A DNA stretch of 64,000 nt from Streptomyces bikiniensis (GCA_000716465.1 JNWL01000001.1:422559-486558), one strand, 5' to 3'. Positions 34,791-45,944 are shown, counted from the first letter of the stretch. Numbers and translations: made by a program. The notes: generated by a model from the sequence alone, not told the origin.

Positions 34791-35780
34791 GTGCTCATCG
34801 ACACCTTCGGCCGGGTCGCCACCGACCTGCGCGTCTCGCTCACGGACCGGTGCAACCTGCGCTGCACCTATTGCATGCCGGAAGAGGGCCTCCAGTGGCT
34901 CGCCAAGCCGGACCTGCTCACGGACGACGAGATCGTCCGGCTCATCCGCATCGCCGTCACCGACCTCGGCGTCACCGAGGTGCGCTTCACCGGCGGCGAA
35001 CCCCTGCTCCGCCCCGGCCTCGTCGGGATCGTCGAGCGCTGCGCGGCCCTGGGGCCCCGCCCCCGGATGTCCCTCACCACCAACGGCATCGGGCTCAAGC
35101 GCACCGCGACCGCTCTGAAGGCCGCGGGCCTCGACCGGGTCAACGTCTCCCTGGACACCCTGCGCCCCGACGTCTTCAAGACCCTCACCCGCCGCGACCG
35201 GCACCGCGACGTCCTCGACGGCATGGCCGCCGCCCGCGACGCCGGCCTCGTCCCGGTCAAGGTCAACGCCGTCCTGATGCCCGGGCTCAACGACGACGAG
35301 GCCCCCGACCTGCTGGCCTGGGCGATCGAGGAGGGGTACGAGCTCCGCTTCATCGAGCAGATGCCCCTCGACGCCCAGCACGGCTGGAAGCGCGACGGCA
35401 TGATCACCGCCGGGGACATCCTGGACTCCCTGCGCACCCGCTTCGACCTGGCCCCGGAGGGCGCCGACGAGCGCGGCTCCGCCCCCGCCGAGCGCTGGGT
35501 GGTCGACGGCGGACCGCACACGGTCGGCGTCATCGCCTCCGTCACCCGCCCGTTCTGCCGGGCCTGCGACCGCACCCGGCTCACCGCCGACGGACAGGTC
35601 CGCACCTGTCTCTTCGCCACCGAGGAGACCGACCTGCGGGCCGCGCTCCGCTCGGACGCGGGGGACGCCGAGGTCGCGGAGCTCTGGAAGAAGGCGATGT
35701 GGGGCAAGAAGGCCGGCTCCGGCCTCGACGACCCGAGCTTCCTCCAGCCCGACCGCCCGATGTCCGCGATCGGCGGCTGA
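34791..35780 (+). CDS. moaA: GTP 3',8-cyclase MoaA
   Basis: A 329-residue radical SAM enzyme that converts GTP to 3',8-cyclo-7,8-dihydro-GTP, the first step of molybdenum cofactor synthesis. The SAM cluster Cys21, Cys25 and Cys28 are in DRCNLRCTYC. The C-terminal cluster is in CRACDRTRLTADGQVRTC, and the protein ends in the conserved GG dipeptide. GTG 34791 follows GGGGAGG. It appears monocistronic and converges on a small Cys-containing gene. Confidence 0.96.
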   Translation: MLIDTFGRVATDLRVSLTDRCNLRCTYCMPEEGLQWLAKPDLLTDDEIVRLIRIAVTDLGVTEVRFTGGEPLLRPGLVGIVERCAALGPRPRMSLTTNGIGLKRTATALKAAGLDRVNVSLDTLRPDVFKTLTRRDRHRDVLDGMAAARDAGLVPVKVNAVLMPGLNDDEAPDLLAWAIEEGYELRFIEQMPLDAQHGWKRDGMITAGDILDSLRTRFDLAPEGADERGSAPAERWVVDGGPHTVGVIASVTRPFCRACDRTRLTADGQVRTCLFATEETDLRAALRSDAGDAEVAELWKKAMWGKKAGSGLDDPSFLQPDRPMSAIGG

Positions 35781-35786
35781 ACACCC

Positions 35787-36011
35787 CTAGGAGTGGTCGG
35801 ACTCCCAGTCGGCCAGCGGGACGACGTCCTTGAGGAAGCCCCGTACGCCCAGGAACTGGGAGAGGTGCTCGCGGTGCTCCTCGCACGCGAGCCAGGTCTT
35901 GCGCCGCTCCGGCGCATGCAGCTTGGGGTTGTTCCACGCGAGCACCCAGACGGCGTCGGCGCGGCACCCCTTGGCCGAACAGATCGGCTTCTCTTCGCTC
36001 ACTGGACCCAT
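35787..36011 (-). CDS. Small Cys/His-containing conserved protein
   Basis: A 74-residue protein with CSAKGCRADAVWVLAWNNPKLH, then WLACEEHREHLSQFL and a C-terminal VVPLADWESDHS. The spaced Cys and His suggest a single zinc site. Such small proteins are widespread in Actinobacteria; no function is known to me. The stop lies 6 nt from the moaA stop, with no terminator between. Confidence 0.8.
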   Translation of the reverse strand: MGPVSEEKPICSAKGCRADAVWVLAWNNPKLHAPERRKTWLACEEHREHLSQFLGVRGFLKDVVPLADWESDHS

Positions 36012-36199
36012 GATCACCCGATCATTGTCCGGCAAGGGCGATGCCGAGCAGCCACGGGGGGAGCTGCCCGGCACCGGTCCGTCGCTCCGACGGGGGATGC
36101 GGAGCGCGTAGGCAGTATGTCACGGCACACGGGGTGCGGTGCACTGGAACTTCATGATTGATCTGAGCTTTCCTTGAGGTTTCCGGCCGCGCCCGGCGG

Positions 36200-36541
36200 T
36201 CAGTCCCGGCCGTACGGACGGTCCGCCCCGCGGTCCGCCTCCTCGCCCGCGCCGAGCGCGGGCCGCACCGGAGCGGGCACGAACGTGGAGGGGAGGGACG
36301 GCGCCGACTCGCGTCCCGCGTTGGCGATCACCACGGCGACGTACGGCAGGAGGATGCCCAGGGCGAGGGCCACGACCGCCACGTGCCGCTCGACGTTCCA
36401 CAGCACCGCGGCGGCGATCACGGAGAGCGTCCGGACCGTCATCGAGATGACGTACCTCCGCTGCCGGCCCCGGACGTCCTCGGCGAGTCCCTGCCGGGCC
36501 CCCGTGATCCGGAAGACCTCGGTTCCGCCACGCTTCGGCAT
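36200..36541 (-). CDS. DUF3099 family membrane protein
   Basis: A 113-residue protein with two transmembrane helices (about residues 31-47 and 53-71). The DUF3099 pattern EVFRITGARQGLAEDVRGRQRRYVISMTVRTL precedes the first helix. The C-terminal tail is hydrophilic. Function unknown; restricted to Actinobacteria as far as I know. Confidence 0.88.
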   Translation of the reverse strand: MPKRGGTEVFRITGARQGLAEDVRGRQRRYVISMTVRTLSVIAAAVLWNVERHVAVVALALGILLPYVAVVIANAGRESAPSLPSTFVPAPVRPALGAGEEADRGADRPYGRD

Positions 36542-36710
36542 CGCCGTTCACCACCCGCCGGTCGCGCCGGACCCACTCCGGTCCGGACCTGGTTCCACCG
36601 TACGCCCGCCCCTCCGCGCCCACGAGACCGGGGCACGTATGGCGCTGTCCGACATGCGCGGTACGTCGGGAAGGCCGAGACTGGGCCCACATGCGCACAA
36701 GGAGGCGACG

Positions 36711-36986
36711 ATGAGTTGGTTGTGGGCGATCATTGTGGGACTCGTCCTCGGTCTGATCGCGAAGGCGATCCTGCCGGGCAAGCAGCAGATCCCGCTCTGG
36801 CTGACGGTGGTGTTCGGCATGCTCGGCAGCGTGCTCGGCAACGCGGTCGCGACCTGGATCGGGGTGAACGACACCAAGGGCATCGACTGGACCCGCCATC
36901 TGCTCCAGCTGATCGGCGCGGTCGCCGTCGTCGGCGTGGGCGACATGATCTGGGCCTCGATCAAGGGCAACAGACAGCGAACCTGA
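36711..36986 (+). CDS. GlsB/YeaQ/YmgE family stress response membrane protein
   Basis: A 91-residue protein of three helices with the family opening WLWAIIVGLVLGLIAKAILPG and a second glycine-rich helix FGMLGSVLGNAVATWIG. This 'transglycosylase-associated protein' family is stress linked. RBS AAGGAGGCG precedes ATG 36711. Confidence 0.9.
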   Translation: MSWLWAIIVGLVLGLIAKAILPGKQQIPLWLTVVFGMLGSVLGNAVATWIGVNDTKGIDWTRHLLQLIGAVAVVGVGDMIWASIKGNRQRT

Positions 36987-37012
36987 CTCCGCGGGGGCCA
37001 CGCGGAGAACCG

Positions 37013-37053
37013 GGAGGCCCGGTGCGGCACGTCACGTGCCGCACCGGGCCTCC
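37013..37053. terminator. Bidirectional terminator between the GlsB-type gene and tyrS
   Basis: GGAGGCCCGGTGCGGCACG (37013-37031) pairs with CGTGCCGCACCGGGCCTCC (37035-37053), a perfect 19-bp stem with a TCA tip. It lies between two convergent genes and can serve both. Confidence 0.9.
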
Positions 37054-37077
37054 GGTCGTGTCGTACGGGCGGACCCG

Positions 37078-38346
37078 TCAGGCGCCGGTGAACTCGATCG
37101 CCGCCAGGTTCTTCTTGCCGCGCCGCAGCACCAGCCAGCGCCCGTGCAGCAGGTCGTCCGCCGACACCTCGGCGTCCTCGGCGGTGACCTTCGCGTTGTT
37201 CACGTACGCCCCGCCCTCCTTCACCGTGCGCCGCGCCGCCGACTTGCTCGCCACCAGACCGACCTCGGCGAACAGGTCCACGACCTGGCCGAGCTCCGAC
37301 ACGCGCGCGTGCGGCAGCTCGGACAGGGCCGCGGCGAGCGTCGCGCCGTCCAGCTCGGCCAGGTCGCCCTGGCCGAACAGCGCCCTGGACGCGGCGATGA
37401 CGGCCGCGCACTGCTCGGCGCCGTGCACCAGGGTCGTCAGCTCCTCGGCCAGCGCCCGCTGGGCCGCCCGGGCCTGCGGCCGCTCGGCGGTCTGCGCCTC
37501 GAGCTCCTCCAGCTCCGCACGGGAACGGAAGGAGAGGATCCGCATGTACGTGGAGATGTCCCGGTCGTCCACGTTCAGCCAGAACTGGAAGAACGCGTAC
37601 GGCGTGGTCATCTCCGGGTCCAGCCAGACGGCCCCGCCCTCGGTCTTGCCGAACTTGGTGCCGTCCGCCTTGACCATCAGCGGGGTCGCGAGCGCGTGGA
37701 CCTCGGCCCCCGGCTCCAGGCGGTGGATCAGGTCGAGCCCGGCCACCAGGTTGCCCCACTGGTCCGAGCCGCCCTGCTGGAGCGTGCAGCCGTAGCGGCG
37801 GTACAGCTCCAGGAAGTCCATGCCCTGGAGCAGCTGGTAGCTGAACTCGGTGTAGCTGATGCCCTGCTCGGACTCCAGGCGCCGGGCCACGGAGTCCTTG
37901 GTCAGCATCTTGTTGACCCGGAAGTGCTTGCCGATGTCCCGCAGGAACTCGATCGCCGAGAGGCCGGCGGTCCAGTCCAGGTTGTTCACCATGACCGCGG
38001 CGTTCTCCCCCTCGAAGGAGAGAAACGGCTCGATCTGGGTCCGCAGCCGGTTCACCCAGTTCGCGACCGTCTCGGGGTCGTTCAGGGTGCGCTCGGCCGT
38101 CGGCCGCGGGTCACCGATCTGCCCGGTGGCCCCGCCGACCAGCGCCAGCGGCCGGTGCCCGGCCCGCTGGAGCCGGCGGACGGTGAGGACCTGGACCAGG
38201 TGGCCGACGTGGAGACTGGCCGCGGTCGGGTCGAAACCGCAATAGAACGTGACGGGACCGTCCGAGAGAGCCTTGCGCAGTGCGTCCTCGTCGGTGGACT
38301 GGGCGAAGAGCCCGCGCCACTTCAGCTCGTCGACGATGTCCGTCAC
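37078..38346 (-). CDS. tyrS: Tyrosine--tRNA ligase
   Basis: A 422-residue class I synthetase. The HIGH-type motif is in [14 protein letters not shown]. The tyrosine site includes [29 protein letters not shown], and the KMSKS loop appears as KFGKT. A C-terminal S4 RNA-binding domain begins near [18 protein letters not shown] 38346 follows AAGGAGAC. No T-box leader is visible in the short gap upstream. Confidence 0.97.
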   Translation of the reverse strand: MTDIVDELKWRGLFAQSTDEDALRKALSDGPVTFYCGFDPTAASLHVGHLVQVLTVRRLQRAGHRPLALVGGATGQIGDPRPTAERTLNDPETVANWVNRLRTQIEPFLSFEGENAAVMVNNLDWTAGLSAIEFLRDIGKHFRVNKMLTKDSVARRLESEQGISYTEFSYQLLQGMDFLELYRRYGCTLQQGGSDQWGNLVAGLDLIHRLEPGAEVHALATPLMVKADGTKFGKTEGGAVWLDPEMTTPYAFFQFWLNVDDRDISTYMRILSFRSRAELEELEAQTAERPQARAAQRALAEELTTLVHGAEQCAAVIAASRALFGQGDLAELDGATLAAALSELPHARVSELGQVVDLFAEVGLVASKSAARRTVKEGGAYVNNAKVTAEDAEVSADDLLHGRWLVLRRGKKNLAAIEFTGA

Positions 38347-38399
38347 GATCGTCCGTCTCCTTGGTCGAATGGGGTGATGCCGTGCCCAGTCTAGGTGGG

Positions 38400-39791
38400 T
38401 CAGACCCCCTTGCTGACCGAGCTCATGTTGAAGTCCGGCACCCGCAGGGCGGGCATCGCGGCCCGGGTGAACCAGTCGCTCCACTCGCGCGGCAGCGTCT
38501 TCTCCGTACGACCCGCCTCCGAGGCCCGCGACAGCAGGTCCACCGGCGACTCGTTGAACCGGAAGTTGTTCACCTCGCCGACCACCTCGCCGTTCTCGAC
38601 CAGGTAGACGCCGTCCCGGGTCAGCCCGGTGAGCAGCAGCGTCGCCGGGTCGACCTCGCGGATGTACCAGAGGCAGGTCAGCAGCAGACCGCGCCCGGTG
38701 GAGGCCGCCATCTCCTCCAGCGAACGCTCACCGCCGCCGTCCAGGATCAGGTTCCCCGCTCCCGGGGCCACGGGCAACCGAGTAAGCCCCGCCGAGTGCC
38801 GGGTGGTGACGAGCCGCTCCAGCTTCCCGTCCCGCACCCAGTCGACCGGACCCACCGGCAGGCCGTTGTCGAAGACGGACGAGTCGTCACCGGAGGAGTG
38901 CGCGATCACGAACGGCGCGGACTCCAGACCCGGCTCGTTCGGGTCGCTGCGCAGCGTCAGCGGAAGCCGCGAGAGCGTCTCGCCGAGCCGGGTGCCGCCG
39001 CCGGGCTTGGAGAAGACCGTACGGCCCTCCACCGCGTCCCGGGCCGCGGCGTTCCACTGCTGGTAGATCAGCAGGTCGGCCACGGCGGTCGGCGGCAGCA
39101 GCGTCTCGTACCGCCCGGCGGGCAGCTCGATCCGCCGCTCCGCCCAGCCGAGCCGCACCGCCAGGTCGGCGTCGAGCGCCGCCGGGTCGACGTCCTTGAA
39201 GTCCCGCGTCGCGCGCCCGGCCCAGGCGGAGCGCGAGCGGTCGGGGGACTTGGCGTTCAGCTCCAGGGTCCCGTTCGGCTGGTCGTGCCGGAGCCGCAGC
39301 CCGGTCGACGTGCCCAGGTAGGTGGAGGTCAGCTCGTGGCTGGCGAAACCGTACAGCTCGCGGCCGCCGGCCCGGGCCCGGGCGAAGGCCTCGCCGAGGG
39401 CGGGGGCGAAGTCCCCGAAGACGGCGGAGGAGGTCTCCGCCGGGGCGTCCGTGAAGTCGGGGGAGGCGGGCACGCCCTCCACCAGCGGCTGCGCGTCCTC
39501 GGCGGGCCCGGCGGACCGGGCGGCCTCCTCGGCGGCCCGCACCAGGGGCTCCAGGTCGTCCGCGGTCACGGCGGACCGGGAGACGACGCCGGAGGCGGTG
39601 CCCTGCGCGCCGTCGACGGTCGCGATCACCGTGAGCGTACGGCCCCGGGTGACGCCGTTCGTCGTGAGCGCGTTCCCCGCCCAGCGCAGATTGGCCGAGG
39701 ACTCCTCGTCCGCGATGACCACGCACCCGTCGGCCCGGGACAGCTCCAGGGCCCGCTCGACGATCTCGTACGGCTTGCTGACGCGGCTCAT
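38400..39791 (-). CDS. TldD/PmbA family metalloprotease subunit (TldE/PmbA type)
   Basis: A 463-residue protein resembling the TldE/PmbA partner, which lacks the HEXXXH zinc motif. Recognisable parts are the N-terminal [25 protein letters not shown], the central WERRIELP-like region and the C-terminal [16 protein letters not shown]. TldD/TldE complexes are intracellular proteases that process modified peptides. Its ATG at 39791 lies within one copy of a 27-bp direct repeat that separates it from tldD. Confidence 0.9.
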   Translation of the reverse strand: MSRVSKPYEIVERALELSRADGCVVIADEESSANLRWAGNALTTNGVTRGRTLTVIATVDGAQGTASGVVSRSAVTADDLEPLVRAAEEAARSAGPAEDAQPLVEGVPASPDFTDAPAETSSAVFGDFAPALGEAFARARAGGRELYGFASHELTSTYLGTSTGLRLRHDQPNGTLELNAKSPDRSRSAWAGRATRDFKDVDPAALDADLAVRLGWAERRIELPAGRYETLLPPTAVADLLIYQQWNAAARDAVEGRTVFSKPGGGTRLGETLSRLPLTLRSDPNEPGLESAPFVIAHSSGDDSSVFDNGLPVGPVDWVRDGKLERLVTTRHSAGLTRLPVAPGAGNLILDGGGERSLEEMAASTGRGLLLTCLWYIREVDPATLLLTGLTRDGVYLVENGEVVGEVNNFRFNESPVDLLSRASEAGRTEKTLPREWSDWFTRAAMPALRVPDFNMSSVSKGV

Positions 39792-39882
39792 CGACCGGCC
39801 TCCTGCGTCGTGTTCAGGCTGTGCTTGCCCGGGGGACGACCCCCGGACCCCCAGCAGAGGGTCCCGTACGCCATGGTCGCGA

Positions 39883-39909
<27 letters not shown>
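39788..39909 (-). repeat. 27-bp direct repeat duplicating the tldD/tldE junction, with a 32-codon ORF
   Basis: The 27-mer beginning TCATCGACCGGCCTCCTGCG occurs at 39788-39814 and again at 39883-39909, 95 bp apart. Each copy contains the end of the tldD-type coding sequence (NTTQEAGR) and the ATGA overlap. Copy 2 serves as the tldD stop. Copy 1 supplies the tldE ATG. Between them an ORF of 32 codons (MIATMAYGTL..., 39886 to 39788) starts at the duplicated ATG, ends with the duplicated tail and overlaps both neighbours. The inserted 68 bp carries a GGGGGTCGTCCCCC hairpin. Confidence 0.8.
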
Positions 39910-41406
<1,497 letters not shown>

Positions 41407-41633
41407 GAGCGGCCTCGCTCTCGGTGATCGGAAGACGGTGGTTCGACTGTCCCGGAAGTCAATCACGGGACGGGCGGCCGGGACGGCGCATTGCTTGCGC
41501 CCTTGGCGGAACCCTCTCCAACGGGTCACCGGGAGCCGGGCCTTGGAGGCCGAGGGGGGTCGGCCAGGGCCCCGCCGGGCCGGTTCGCGCCCCTCCGCGG
41601 CCCCGGACGGCGCCGGTCCCCGGCTGTAGGGAC

Positions 41634-41663
41634 CCGACAGTGCGGCCCGTACGCCACTGTCGG
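41634..41663. promoter_or_regulatory. Inverted repeat upstream of fabG
   Basis: CCGACAGTG (41634-41642) and CACTGTCGG (41655-41663) form a perfect 9-bp inverted repeat with a 12-nt spacer, about 75 bp upstream of the fabG start. It could be an operator for the fabG-fabI pair or a transcription-attenuating hairpin. The rest of the 41407-41736 gap shows no gene. Confidence 0.6.
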
Positions 41664-41736
41664 AGGTCGATTCCTCATGTCGGGAGCGGTACCGATAGGT
41701 TTTCGGCTACCAGACCGCTATCGAAAGGGTGATCCG

Positions 41737-42456
41737 TTGAGCCGCTCGGTTCTCGTCACCGGAGGAAACCGGGGCATCGGCCTCGCCATCGCCCGCGCGT
41801 TCGCCGAGGCCGGCGACAAGGTCGCGTTCACGTACCGCTCCGGCGAGCCGCCGGCCGCCCTGGCCGAGCTGGGCTGCCTGGCCGTGAGGTGCGACATCAC
41901 CGACGGCGAACAGGTGGAGCAGGCGTACAAGGAGATCGAGGAGAAGCACGGTCCGGTGGAGGTCCTCGTGGCCAACGCCGGCGTGACGAAGGACCAGCTC
42001 CTCATGCGCATGTCCGAGGAGGACTTCACCTCCGTCGTCGACACCAACCTGACCGGGACCTTCCGGGTCGTCAAGCGCGCCAACCGCGGGATGCTGCGTG
42101 CCAAGAAGGGCCGCGTCGTCCTGATCTCGTCGGTCGTCGGCCTGCTCGGCTCCGCGGGCCAGGCCAACTACGCGGCCTCCAAGGCCGGTCTGGTCGGCTT
42201 CGCCCGGTCCCTCGCGCGCGAGCTGGGCTCCCGCAACATCACCTTCAACGTCGTCGCGCCCGGCTTCGTCGACACGGACATGACCGCGGTGCTCACCGAC
42301 GAACAGCGCGCGGGCATCGTGTCCCAGGTGCCCCTGGGCCGCTACGCGCGGCCCGAGGAGATCGCCGCCGCGGTGAGGTTCCTCGCCTCCGACGACGCCG
42401 CGTACATCACTGGAGCCGTCATCCCGGTTGACGGCGGATTGGGCATGGGTCACTGA
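41737..42456 (+). CDS. fabG: 3-oxoacyl-ACP reductase FabG
   Basis: A 239-residue SDR. The cofactor motif is TGGNRGIG at residues ~8-15, the active site has NAGVTKD, ISSVVG and YAASK, and the C-terminus is VDGGLGMGH. It reduces beta-ketoacyl-ACP in fatty acid synthesis. The start is TTG 41737 with AAAGGGTGATC upstream. The fabI start follows after 5 nt, an arrangement like mycobacterial fabG1-inhA. Confidence 0.93.
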   Translation: MSRSVLVTGGNRGIGLAIARAFAEAGDKVAFTYRSGEPPAALAELGCLAVRCDITDGEQVEQAYKEIEEKHGPVEVLVANAGVTKDQLLMRMSEEDFTSVVDTNLTGTFRVVKRANRGMLRAKKGRVVLISSVVGLLGSAGQANYAASKAGLVGFARSLARELGSRNITFNVVAPGFVDTDMTAVLTDEQRAGIVSQVPLGRYARPEEIAAAVRFLASDDAAYITGAVIPVDGGLGMGH

Positions 42457-42461
42457 TCACC

Positions 42462-43238
42462 ATGAGTGGAATCCTCGAGGGCAAGCGCATCCTCATCACC
42501 GGTGTGCTGATGGAGTCCTCCATCGCCTTCCACACCGCGAAGCTGGCCCAGGAGCAGGGCGCGGAGATCATCCTCACCGCCTGGCCCCGGCCGACGCTGA
42601 CCGAGCGCATCGCCAAGAAGCTGCCCCGGCCCGAGAACGTGAAGGTCCTGGAGCTCGACGTCTCCGACGACGAGCACCTCGCGCGCCTGGAGGGCCAGGT
42701 CCGCGAGCACCTCGGCGACCGCCTCGACGGCGTCGTGCACTCCATCGGCTTCGCCCCGCAGGACGCGCTCGGCGGCAACTTCCTCAACACGCCGTTCGAG
42801 TCCGTCGCCACCGCCATGCACGTCTCGGCCTTCTCCCTGAAGTCCCTGACGATGGCGCTGCTGCCGCTGATGAGCGAGGGCGGCTCCGTCGTCGGCCTCA
42901 CCTTCGACGCGAAGTTCGCCTGGCCGCAGTACGACTGGATGGGCCCGGCCAAGGCCGCCCTGGAGGCCACCAGCCGCTACATCGCCCGCGACCTGGGCAA
43001 GCAGAACATCCGCTGCAACCTGGTCTCGGCGGGCCCGCTGGGCTCGATGGCCGCCAAGTCCATCCCGGGCTTCGGCGAGCTGGCCTCCGTCTGGGACAGC
43101 CGCTCCCCGCTGGAGTGGGACCTCAGCGACCCGGAGCCGGCCGGCCGCGGCGTGGTCGCGCTGCTCTCCGACTGGTTCCCGAAGACGACGGGCGAGATCG
43201 TCCACGTCGACGGCGGTCTGCACGCGATCGGCGCCTGA
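42462..43238 (+). CDS. fabI: Enoyl-ACP reductase FabI (InhA-like)
   Basis: A 258-residue NADH-dependent enoyl-ACP reductase. Typical motifs are ITGVLMESSIAFHTAKLAQEQGAEIILT at the cofactor site, VVHSIGFAPQDALGG and YDWMGPAKAALEATSRY with the active-site Tyr and Lys. The opening sequence and substrate-loop region (GPLGSMAAKSIPGF) are closer to mycobacterial InhA than to E. coli FabI. ATG 42462 is 5 nt after the fabG stop. Confidence 0.96.
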   Translation: MSGILEGKRILITGVLMESSIAFHTAKLAQEQGAEIILTAWPRPTLTERIAKKLPRPENVKVLELDVSDDEHLARLEGQVREHLGDRLDGVVHSIGFAPQDALGGNFLNTPFESVATAMHVSAFSLKSLTMALLPLMSEGGSVVGLTFDAKFAWPQYDWMGPAKAALEATSRYIARDLGKQNIRCNLVSAGPLGSMAAKSIPGFGELASVWDSRSPLEWDLSDPEPAGRGVVALLSDWFPKTTGEIVHVDGGLHAIGA

Positions 43239-43256
43239 CGCCCCCCGCACGTGCGA

Positions 43257-43300
43257 GAAGGGCCGTGCGCCCGCCCCTCGGGCGGTGCGCACGGCCCTTC
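43257..43300 (+). terminator. Terminator after fabI
   Basis: GAAGGGCCGTGCGC (43257-43270) and GCGCACGGCCCTTC (43287-43300) pair perfectly. The enclosed CCGCCC/GGGCGG extends the stem to about 20 bp around CTC. Confidence 0.9.
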
Positions 43301-43424
43301 GCCGTCTCCCGGCCGCCGGGCTCCCGAACGCCGAAATCGAACACTCGACTCGAGAAGTAGCCCGAACGGCCCCAGACTGGTGCAGAGCGTGAAGGTCTGC
43401 TGCTGACGGGGAGGAGGTACGGGC

Positions 43425-43826
43425 ATGCACGCGATACGTCGCGGAGCCGGGGCGTTCGCCTCGGTCGCCGTGCTGCTGACCGGGGTCGCCCTCGCCGCCG
43501 AGGTGCGCGCGGCCCCCGCCCCGGCCGGAGAGCGCCCCGCCCCGGCCGCGGAGGAACCGGAGAACTTCGGCGCCTCCTGCCGTACCGACGTCGAGGGCTC
43601 CCGCGTCACCGCCCACTGCCAGAACCCGTACCCGCGCACCGACCGGGTCCGCCTCCACGTCGAGTGCGAGCGGTGGTGGGACGTCGACACCGACAGCGCC
43701 CCCGTCGACGTCGGCCCCGCCGACTACGCCCAGCTCACCGGCCGCTGCTGGAAGGAGGTCCGGGCCGCCTGGATCACCCACCAGCCGGCGGACCCGGAAC
43801 CCGCGCCGAGCTCCTCAGGCCCCTGA
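43425..43826 (+). CDS. Secreted hypothetical protein with four cysteines
   Basis: A 133-residue precursor with a signal peptide (MHAIRRGAGAFASVAVLLTG, cleavage near ARAA). The mature part has a Pro/Ala-rich stretch and then CRTDVEG, AHCQNPY, VECERWWDVD and GRCWKEVRAAW, so two disulfides are likely. No domain recognised. Its 3' end overlaps the convergent GntR gene by 12 nt. Confidence 0.8.
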   Translation: MHAIRRGAGAFASVAVLLTGVALAAEVRAAPAPAGERPAPAAEEPENFGASCRTDVEGSRVTAHCQNPYPRTDRVRLHVECERWWDVDTDSAPVDVGPADYAQLTGRCWKEVRAAWITHQPADPEPAPSSSGP

Positions 43827-44513
43827 ATCCGGTGAATCCCGTACGGGGCTCCGCAGGCACATGAAGGGGTAGCCGGCCGCCTCCGTACCCGCCCGCTCGG
43901 CGTCGCCGTCCCGGATCGCGTCCACCAGGCGCGCGTGGTCCATGTGGTTCTCCGGCCGCAGCTCCCGTCCCACGTCGTCCCGCAGCCACTGCCGCAGCAG
44001 ATCGCCCAGGTCCGCGTAGAGCTCCGTGAGGACCTCGTTGCCCGAGGCGGCGACGACCGCGTGGTGGAAGGCCGCGTCGGCGGTCACGAACCGCTCCGCG
44101 TCGCCCGTCGCCCACGCCTCCTCGCGCCGTACGAGCAGCGCGTCGAGCTGCTTCAGGTCCCGCTCCGTGCGCCGCTCCGCCGCGAACCGCGCGGCGGCGG
44201 ACTCCAGGGTCGAGCGCAGCTCGGCGACGTGCCGGGGGTCGGATCCGGCGAAACGCCGGTGCATGACGCCCGCCAGTTCGCTGGTGGCGGCCACGTACGT
44301 CCCGGAGCCCTGCCGGATGTCGAGCAGCCCGTTGTGGGCGAGCGCGCGGACCGCCTCGCGCACGGTGTTGCGGGCCACGCCCAACTGCTCGACCAGCTCG
44401 GGCTCGGTCGGGATGCGCGAGCCCACCGGCCACTCGCCGGAGGTGATCTGGTTCCGCAGCTCGGCGATCACCTGGTCGGAGAGACCTGCGCGCCGGGGAT
44501 GGCCGAGGGCCAT
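43815..44513 (-). CDS. GntR family (FadR/FCD) transcriptional regulator
   Basis: A 232-residue regulator. The winged helix reads LSDQVIAELRNQITSGEWPVGSRIPTEPELVEQLGVARNTVREAVRALAHNGLLDIRQGSGTYV. The C-terminal FCD domain has RSTLESAAARFAAERR, AFHHAVVAASGNEVL and a metal-binding His region (DHARLVDAI). It is divergent from an MFS transporter and probably represses it in response to a carboxylic-acid-like ligand. Confidence 0.94.
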   Translation of the reverse strand: MALGHPRRAGLSDQVIAELRNQITSGEWPVGSRIPTEPELVEQLGVARNTVREAVRALAHNGLLDIRQGSGTYVAATSELAGVMHRRFAGSDPRHVAELRSTLESAAARFAAERRTERDLKQLDALLVRREEAWATGDAERFVTADAAFHHAVVAASGNEVLTELYADLGDLLRQWLRDDVGRELRPENHMDHARLVDAIRDGDAERAGTEAAGYPFMCLRSPVRDSPDSGA

Positions 44514-44537
44514 GGGGGCACCTTCCCGTTCGTTCGA

Positions 44538-44571
44538 GATTGGACAACCAATCATCCCATGATTCTATGAT
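44538..44571. promoter_or_regulatory. Palindromic operator between the GntR and MFS genes
   Basis: GATTGG-ACAA-CCAATC (44538-44553) is a perfect palindrome with 6-bp arms. A second weaker repeat, ATCAT (44551) and ATGAT (44567), directly follows. Both lie in the 64-bp divergent promoter, in the place expected for the GntR regulator. Confidence 0.7.
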
Positions 44572-44577
44572 GGCTCC

Positions 44578-45927
44578 ATGCCTGACGAGCCGAAGACCCT
44601 CGATCCCGCCGTCCGACCGGCCGCCACCGCCGGGGATTCTCCCGCACCGGACCGCGCCCGCCCCGCCGGCACGGAGCCCCAGGCGTCCCCGGCCGCCCGG
44701 ACCCTTCCGACCCGTCGGTTCCTCGTCCCGGTCACCGTCGGACTCGTCCTGGCCGCGCTCAACCTGCGCCCCGCCATCACCAGCCTCGGCGCCCTCCTCG
44801 AAGAGGTCAGCGAAGGCCTCCACATGAGCGGCAGCGTCGCCGGCGTCCTCACCTCCGTGCCGCCGCTCTGCTTCGCGGTCTTCGGCATCACCGCCCCGCG
44901 CCTCGCCCGCCGCTTCGGCCCCGCCGCCGTCGTCTGCGCGGGCATGGCCGCGATCTTCACCGGCCTCGTCCTGCGGCCCCTCGCCGGCGGCACCGCCGCC
45001 TTCCTCGCCGCCAGCGCCCTCGCCCTCATGGGCATCGCCGTCAGCAACGTCCTGATGCCCGTCATCGTCAAGCGGTACTTCCCCGACCGCGTCGGCACCA
45101 TGACCGGCCTCTACTCCATGGCGCTCGCCCTCGGCACCTCCGTCGCCGCCGCCGCGACCGTCCCGATGACCGACGCCCTCGGCGGGGACTGGCGCCTCGG
45201 CCTCGGCGTCTGGGCGGTCCTCGCCGCCCTCGCCGTCCTGCCCTGGCTCCCGCTCCTGCGCGACCGCGACGGCATCTCCGGCGGCCCCCGCACCTCCCGT
45301 ACGGAAGCGGGGTCCGCGATCCCCGCCGAGGCCCCGCTCCAGGCCCCGCCCCGCGTCACCCGCAGCCGCACCGCCTGGGCCCTCGGCGCCTTCTTCGGCC
45401 TCCAGGCCACCGGTGCCTACATCACCATGGGCTGGATGCCGCAGATCTTCCGCGACGCCGGCGTCCCCGCCTCCACCGCGGGTGTGCTCCTCGCCGTCAC
45501 CATGGTCATGGGCGTCCCGCTCGCCTTCGTCATCCCCCGGCTCGCCACCCGCATGAAGACCCAGGGCCCGATCGTCGTCGCCCTCGCCCTGTGCGGCCTC
45601 GGCGGCTACACCGGCCTCTTCCTCGCCCCGGCCGCCGGAGCCTGGATCTGGGCGGTGCTGCTCGGCGTCTCCAACTGCGCCTTCCCGCTCGCCCTCACCA
45701 TGATCGGCATGCGTTCGCGCACCGGCGCCGGCGTCGTCCGCCTCTCCGCCTTCGCCCAGAGCGTCGGCTACCTCATCTCGATCCCCGGGCCCCTCCTCGT
45801 CGGCGTGCTCTACCAGCACAGCGGCGGCTGGGGACTGCCCATCGCGCTCATGGGAGGGCTGATGGTGCCTCAGATGATCGTCGGAATCCTGGCGGGCAGG
45901 GACCGGACGGTCGAGGACGAATGCTGA
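44578..45927 (+). CDS. MFS transporter, CynX/NimT family
   Basis: A 449-residue transporter with 12 helices after a Pro/Ala-rich N-terminal tail of about 45 residues. The family opening LAALNLRPAITSLGALLEEV, the helix-2 loop APRLARRFG and the second-half segment GAYITMGWMPQIFRDAG are typical of CynX/NimT (cyanate, 2-nitroimidazole) carriers. Real substrate unknown; the adjacent FCD regulator suggests a small acid. Confidence 0.92.
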   Translation: MPDEPKTLDPAVRPAATAGDSPAPDRARPAGTEPQASPAARTLPTRRFLVPVTVGLVLAALNLRPAITSLGALLEEVSEGLHMSGSVAGVLTSVPPLCFAVFGITAPRLARRFGPAAVVCAGMAAIFTGLVLRPLAGGTAAFLAASALALMGIAVSNVLMPVIVKRYFPDRVGTMTGLYSMALALGTSVAAAATVPMTDALGGDWRLGLGVWAVLAALAVLPWLPLLRDRDGISGGPRTSRTEAGSAIPAEAPLQAPPRVTRSRTAWALGAFFGLQATGAYITMGWMPQIFRDAGVPASTAGVLLAVTMVMGVPLAFVIPRLATRMKTQGPIVVALALCGLGGYTGLFLAPAAGAWIWAVLLGVSNCAFPLALTMIGMRSRTGAGVVRLSAFAQSVGYLISIPGPLLVGVLYQHSGGWGLPIALMGGLMVPQMIVGILAGRDRTVEDEC

Positions 45928-45944
45928 GGTGCGAGACTGTTCCC

